Shown piece after piece: positions 8,348 through 11,186 of a stretch of 11,186 bases of DNA (position 1 is its first letter; each line of letters opens with the position of its first letter). The position numbers and the translations under genes were made by a program. The notes under the pieces are model-generated. The model saw nothing but the letters and a program-made list of their open reading frames with translations. It made no database searches and had not been told where the DNA came from. The DNA comes from Bacteroidales bacterium (GTDB lineage Bacteria > Bacteroidota > Bacteroidia > Bacteroidales > UBA10428), in contig DAOUOU010000080.1 in the NCBI GenBank assembly GCA_030626465.1, forward strand, positions 1 through 11,186, read 5' to 3'.

Positions 8348-8429
8348 GTGGGGAGAACGGGCTGCGTTCGTATCCACCGACACAAAACTTAACGCGAGAC
8401 AGGCAGTTCGCAAACCACTTGAGCCCCAC
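8348..8429. repeat. GC-rich island with a long inverted repeat
   Basis: GTGGGG (8348-8353) and CCCCAC (8424-8429) bracket a GC-rich stretch that contrasts with the surrounding AT-rich DNA. Near-repeats GCTGCGTTCG and GGCAGTTCGC occur inside. The minus strand reads TGGTTTGCGAAC here, resembling TGGTTTGTGAGC in the island at 7022-7096 (10 of 12 bases). The island lies between the glucanase gene and the small membrane-protein gene. I see no gene in it, although one plus-strand frame happens to be open. Confidence 0.4.
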
Positions 8430-8456
8430 TGTTTTATATTTGATGTCGTATGCAGT

Positions 8457-8639
8457 TTATTGTTTCTCATTTAAAGGACTAAATTTAGCAATAACCAAAG
8501 CAATTATTATCGGACTAAATAAAAGCGACCAAAATACAGTTTTACCGTATCCAATTTTTCGTTTTGCACCTATATGCTTAGCAACCAGATGTGTTAATAC
8601 AATGTAAAGTACAATAATTAATATCCAAATGTAATTCAT
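8457..8639 (-). CDS. Small two-helix membrane protein of unknown function
   Basis: The 60-residue protein has two hydrophobic helices (about 3-20 and 33-52) joined by a basic, glycine-containing turn, AKRKIGYGKTVF (25-36). This pattern, a helix, then KRxIGxG, then a helix containing SLLFSPII, recurs in small Bacteroidota inner-membrane proteins with no assigned role. The start at 8639 is the only ATG placed before the first helix. The overlapping plus-strand frame at 8419-8607 lacks such organisation and is taken as its shadow. The gene stands alone between two hairpin islands, on the same strand as its neighbours. Confidence 0.7.
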   Translation of the reverse strand: MNYIWILIIVLYIVLTHLVAKHIGAKRKIGYGKTVFWSLLFSPIIIALVIAKFSPLNEKQ

Positions 8640-8689
8640 AGCTTAAATTATTTAGTAGTTTTTTAACCATGTAAAAATTTAATACATTA

Positions 8690-8786
8690 TGCCATTTTGT
8701 TTTGTATCCGTTGACATAAAAGTCCGCTTTAGCGGAATGGCACTACAACGTTTTTGTGTAAGCCCCGTTTCCAATGGGGTTTACAC
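8690..8786. repeat. Cluster of strong hairpins in the 8640-8964 gene-free stretch
   Basis: Two stems lie side by side. First, TCCGCT-tt-AGCGGA (8723-8736) is nested, with equal 9-base arms on each side, inside CGTTG/CAACG (8710-8714 and 8746-8750). Second, an 11-bp stem runs GTGTAAGCCCC to GGGGTTTACAC (8756-8786, one G-T pair, 9-base loop). TGCCATT at 8690-8696 can alternatively pair with AATGGCA at 8736-8742. The stems lack a following T-tract on either strand, so they are not ordinary terminators. They lie in the leader of the small membrane-protein gene and could form a structured RNA or be remnants of a mobile repeat. Confidence 0.6.
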
Positions 8787-8817
8787 AGTGTGCCTGTTGC
8801 GAAACTAAAAATACACC

Positions 8818-8914
8818 ACATTCCGGTCGTAATGAAATGAAGAGCCGGAATCTATTTATTTAAAAATGAGATAATTATGGATTCCTGATCTTCACTACGC
8901 CTCGTCAGGAATGT
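8818..8914. repeat. Inverted pair of REP-like palindromes
   Basis: Unit one (8818-8853, read on the minus strand) begins GATTCCGGCTCTTC and ends CCGGAATGT. Unit two (8879-8914, plus strand) begins GGATTCCTGATCTTC and ends CAGGAATGT. Each folds into a stem: ATTCCGG/CCGGAAT (8820-8826 with 8845-8851) and ATTCCTGA/TCAGGAAT (8881-8888 with 8905-8912). The two are diverged copies in opposite orientation around an AT-rich centre, the layout of a bacterial interspersed mosaic element. Further small inverted repeats follow: CACTAC/GTAGTG (8893-8898 with 8922-8927) and CAACA/TGTTG (8931-8935 with 8944-8948). Confidence 0.6.
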
Positions 8915-8964
8915 CAACAATGTAGTGGTGCAACAGCTACCGGTGTTGTAAGAAGATTTTTTAT

Positions 8965-9250
8965 TCAGCACACCATTTTTTTTGCATCATTAATATTATC
9001 AAATATCATACAAGACCAATTTGACTCCTGCATCCCTTTGGTATATGCAAGAATCAATTTTTTCATATAATCATCAGTTGCGATACAGGCTACTTTTACT
9101 GATTTATTCCAGTTCGTTGCACGTTTATCTAAAGCCGAAATAACTTCCACTTCGGCAATTGTTAAGTTAAAAGTCAAAACATCAGTAAAATCACAAATTT
9201 GATATTTCATTTTGTCAAACCTCGAGTCCCCATAAATCAAATTATTTGCT
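8965..9250 (-). pseudogene. SpoIIAA/STAS-like protein, N-terminus lost to an insertion sequence
   Basis: The remaining about 95 residues include YGDSRFDKMKYQICDFTDV, then a conserved-looking VISALDKRATNWN segment and a C-terminal FDNINDAKKMV. They resemble small Bacteroidota proteins of about 120-125 residues with a SpoIIAA/STAS-like fold and no established role. The first 25-35 residues expected for that family are absent. The frame has no ATG in this region; only a TTG at 9240 could start it. Upstream, the frame runs on (QANN) into the insertion-sequence end near 9251 and hits a stop inside it. This is best read as a gene interrupted by the IS, whose 5' part should lie beyond the far IS end. 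A functional short product from the TTG cannot be excluded. Confidence 0.65.
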
Positions 9251-9305
9251 TGATGTGTTACCGGAAAACAAATATGTCATGTTTTCGGCAAATAGTGATG
9301 TCATG
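9251..9305. repeat. Repeats at the IS end
   Basis: TGATGT occurs at 9251-9256 and 9296-9301. The sequences CGGAAAACAAATATGTCATG and CGGCAAATAGTGATGTCATG follow each other as imperfect direct repeats. Multiple short repeats at the termini are typical of IS21-family transposase binding sites. The boundary is approximate. Confidence 0.5.
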
Positions 9306-9343
9306 AAAATGGAAAATAAGGATGCATGATCCTGAGGTTAAAA

Positions 9344-10102
9344 TTAATCTTTTTTATTATTAAAAATTGTTTTTCTGTTTTTCATGCTATAGCTACTTCC
9401 AATAAGCTTAATAACTTCACACCGATGCAATATTCTATCTAACAAAGCGGTAGTTAATACTTTGTCATTCAGTACATCTGCCCATTCTTTGGGTGATTTA
9501 TTGGTTGTGATAACCAATGATATTTTATCATGTAGTTCATTAATAAGGTTAAAAAATGCGACAGCATCTTGTGGTGTAATAGGAAACATCATGATATCAT
9601 CGATAACAAGCAGGTGCGCCTTCATGATGCGTTTGTATTCAGCTGCAGATGTACGCGTAATGTCTTTCATTTTTAGTACTTGGATAAGTTCTTCCATGCT
9701 TTTAAAATAAGCCCTGTAGCCTTGCTCAACAGCATCAAAACATAGTCCTGCTGCGATATAAGTTTTTCCGGTTCCTGATGGTCCCATTAGGATGATGTTA
9801 AAATTCTGTTCCAGCCAGTTAAGTTCCCTGAGCTGGTTTAATTGCTGCTTTTCGAGTCCGTTTTCGGTTGTAAAATCATACCTATCCAAATTATAGCTCA
9901 AAGGTAAACGGGCTTGTTTAGTCCTTCTTTCTTTATCCTTTTTCATCCGGCGGTCAATTTCTGTTTCAAATAAGTTTTTCACCAGTTCTAAATAACTAAT
10001 TTTATTGCATTCAGCATCAGCAAGAACCTTGTCAAGCTCATTTTGTATTGCTGATAGTTTTAACTGCTTGCAATGATTTTTTATTATGTCTGTTTTTGTC
10101 AT
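9344..10102 (-). CDS. istB: IstB, ATP-binding helper of IS21 transposition
   Basis: IstB is the AAA+ ATPase that binds target DNA and activates the IstA transposase; it is related to DnaC. The 252 residues match the family length. An N-terminal helical region (about 1-65) precedes the AAA+ core, with Walker A GPSGTGKT (107-114), Walker B LLVIDD (164-169), a sensor-1 type TTN (199-201) and the arginine-containing LLDRILHR (220-227). The start at 10102 follows the istA stop by 11 bp, so the two are surely co-transcribed. No frameshift or missing motif is seen, so the protein looks functional. Confidence 0.96.
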   Translation of the reverse strand: MTKTDIIKNHCKQLKLSAIQNELDKVLADAECNKISYLELVKNLFETEIDRRMKKDKERRTKQARLPLSYNLDRYDFTTENGLEKQQLNQLRELNWLEQNFNIILMGPSGTGKTYIAAGLCFDAVEQGYRAYFKSMEELIQVLKMKDITRTSAAEYKRIMKAHLLVIDDIMMFPITPQDAVAFFNLINELHDKISLVITTNKSPKEWADVLNDKVLTTALLDRILHRCEVIKLIGSSYSMKNRKTIFNNKKD

Positions 10103-10113
10103 GATACGTGTTT

Positions 10114-11186
10114 TTACTGGTTAATAATATCTTCGTAATCTTCAATATTGCTGATTTGCGGTGCATGCTGTGCTTTTTTCAAGTTGTTTTTATCCAGGAG
10201 CTTCACGTTGCTTTCAAGTGGTTTATCGCTGGCCTGATCTATAAAAACATGTAGTACCTGTTCCCATTCACCCCCGTTTATTATTTCGTTTTTCTGGCAA
10301 AAGCTTAAGGTTTTATCGGCCGTTTCATTGCTGACATCCGTTAATGCTTTTAAAATAGCCTGAAGATGGTCGCGGGTATATCTTGGATATTTCTTTTTGA
10401 TCTGATGAAAATAACTCATTGCCAGATCATGCCTTGTGAAGCATTTGGCAGCTTGTTGCATCATGTTATCCAGGCTTATTGAAGTATCTCTCTTGTGATT
10501 GGTATTGGAGATTAATTGACCTTTTAATAAAGAAAGTGTGTGGGTGCAGATTAATTCATTATCCAGGCTATATATACCGAGTAAGCCTTCATTTTCCTTT
10601 ATTACCACATTTGTTTCGGATGATTTATAGGTTCCTTGCGGAACACTATAGAAGTTACTTTTGTAGTTGACGGTATTGTTTTTTCTTACGATGTACATTT
10701 TGATTTCTTTGTTTTTAATGGTTATTGGGGTATATGGGGCCAGTTGTCTTTTTTCGATTATAAATTCATTTTCCGGGCTCTTTTTAGTACTGTCATGAGG
10801 TAGGTGGTTTGCTGTTCGGTTAAGCCATGCAAGAGCCTCTTCCTGGAGTGTTTCTATATCGGAATAAACTCGATTATACAAGAAGTTTTTCTTTACATAT
10901 TGCACTACATTTTCAACCTTGCCCTTACTTTCCGGATCGGCTTTCCTGCAAAAGTGCAGGTTAAAACTTCTAGATTTGGTGTATTGCTTAAATGTTGCGG
11001 TAAGTATTACATCGCCAAGGTTTTCATCGACAACCATTGTCCTGTCCTGATCATATACAAGGGTCTTGGGTATGCCTGCAAAGAACTGAAATGCCTTTTC
11101 ATGGGCATGGACAACGGTTTCTGCTGTAAAGGGCTTGTCTAAAAACCAAATGTATTTCATCCGGCTACGTGAAAGTACCATGGCGA
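10114..11186 (-). CDS. istA: IstA, IS21-family DDE transposase, N-terminus outside the window
   Basis: IstA is the transposase that binds the IS ends and catalyses strand transfer with IstB. About 357 codons are visible. The frame runs open past the right edge, and the ATG at 11181 is internal, since the following MVLSRSRMKYIWFLDKPF is the middle of the DDE core. Of the catalytic triad, the second Asp is seen in LVYDQD (Asp44 counted from that ATG) and the Glu in KGKVE (Glu90). The first Asp and the N-terminal helix-turn-helix lie beyond the window. The region after about 160 is the C-terminal beta-barrel and tail. Family members have about 500-530 residues, so roughly a third is missing. No internal stop is present. 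Confidence 0.94.
   Translation of the reverse strand, partial: AMVLSRSRMKYIWFLDKPFTAETVVHAHEKAFQFFAGIPKTLVYDQDRTMVVDENLGDVILTATFKQYTKSRSFNLHFCRKADPESKGKVENVVQYVKKNFLYNRVYSDIETLQEEALAWLNRTANHLPHDSTKKSPENEFIIEKRQLAPYTPITIKNKEIKMYIVRKNNTVNYKSNFYSVPQGTYKSSETNVVIKENEGLLGIYSLDNELICTHTLSLLKGQLISNTNHKRDTSISLDNMMQQAAKCFTRHDLAMSYFHQIKKKYPRYTRDHLQAILKALTDVSNETADKTLSFCQKNEIINGGEWEQVLHVFIDQASDKPLESNVKLLDKNNLKKAQHAPQISNIEDYEDIINQ

Larger units (their letters stand above)
9251..11186 (-). mobile_element. IS21-family insertion sequence (one end and 3' part visible)
   Basis: The element carries the istA-istB pair typical of IS21, transcribed right to left, and continues past the right edge. Its visible end is placed at 9251-9258 because IS21 elements begin with TG and TG dinucleotides occur at 9251 and 9256. 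The DNA from there to istB also carries internal repeats. The exact terminus and any target duplication cannot be fixed without the other end. The insertion interrupts the STAS-like gene. The transposase genes look intact where visible, suggesting a fairly recent arrival. Confidence 0.85.

Noticed and set aside
8419..8607. 62-codon plus-strand frame opposite the small membrane protein
   Set aside because: It overlaps the better-organised minus-strand gene and begins inside a hairpin island; its extended open frame shows no recognisable domain.
8756..8786. 11-bp hairpin as an intrinsic terminator
   Set aside because: No T-tract follows on the plus strand, and on the minus strand the stem is followed by AAAAAC, so it does not fit a rho-independent terminator.
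8690..8950. CRISPR-like array
   Set aside because: The repeats are palindromes in opposite orientations with differing sequences, not regularly spaced direct repeats.

Overview
The window looks like an accessory stretch of a Bacteroidota genome, probably class Bacteroidia. Four things point there: a C-terminal domain of the type IX secretion sorting type, a lipoprotein signal ending in FFSC, AT-rich intergenic DNA without clear Shine-Dalgarno sequences, and family-level resemblance of the small genes to Bacteroidota proteins. This is inferred from protein features only; there is no rRNA or other phylogenetic marker.

Positions 1-6873 hold a divergent pair. On the minus strand is a very large alpha-2-macroglobulin-like lipoprotein (start at 4336, running off the left edge). 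On the plus strand is a penicillin-binding protein 1C (pbpC, 4552-6873). The two share a 215-bp start region. In bacteria these two families are often neighbours and are thought to act together at the envelope: the macroglobulin traps attacking proteases, and PBP1C builds or repairs peptidoglycan. The macroglobulin gene is not intact here. Positions 1-99 are a perfect reverse complement of 396-494, so the coding sequence folds back on itself shortly after its thioester motif. This is most simply an assembly or library artefact at a contig end.

Positions 6874-8964 are a patchwork on the minus strand. A secreted family 16 beta-glucanase (7162-8163) is naturally circularly permuted, like the Fibrobacter succinogenes lichenase, and carries a type IX sorting tail. 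A 60-residue membrane protein (8457-8639) follows. The genes are separated by GC-richer islands full of hairpins: 7022-7096, 8348-8429, 8690-8786 and a REP-like inverted pair at 8818-8914. An imperfect inverted-repeat element lies at 8215-8329. This recalls gene cassettes between repeated modules, but I found no canonical integron attC site.

Positions 8965-11186 show an IS21-family insertion sequence (istB complete, istA cut by the right edge) entering from the right. Its end near 9251 interrupts a small SpoIIAA/STAS-like gene, leaving a remnant without its N-terminus.

No tRNA, rRNA, CRISPR array or defence system is visible. The points most worth following are the fold-back at the left edge, the circularly permuted exported glucanase, and the unexplained hairpin islands.
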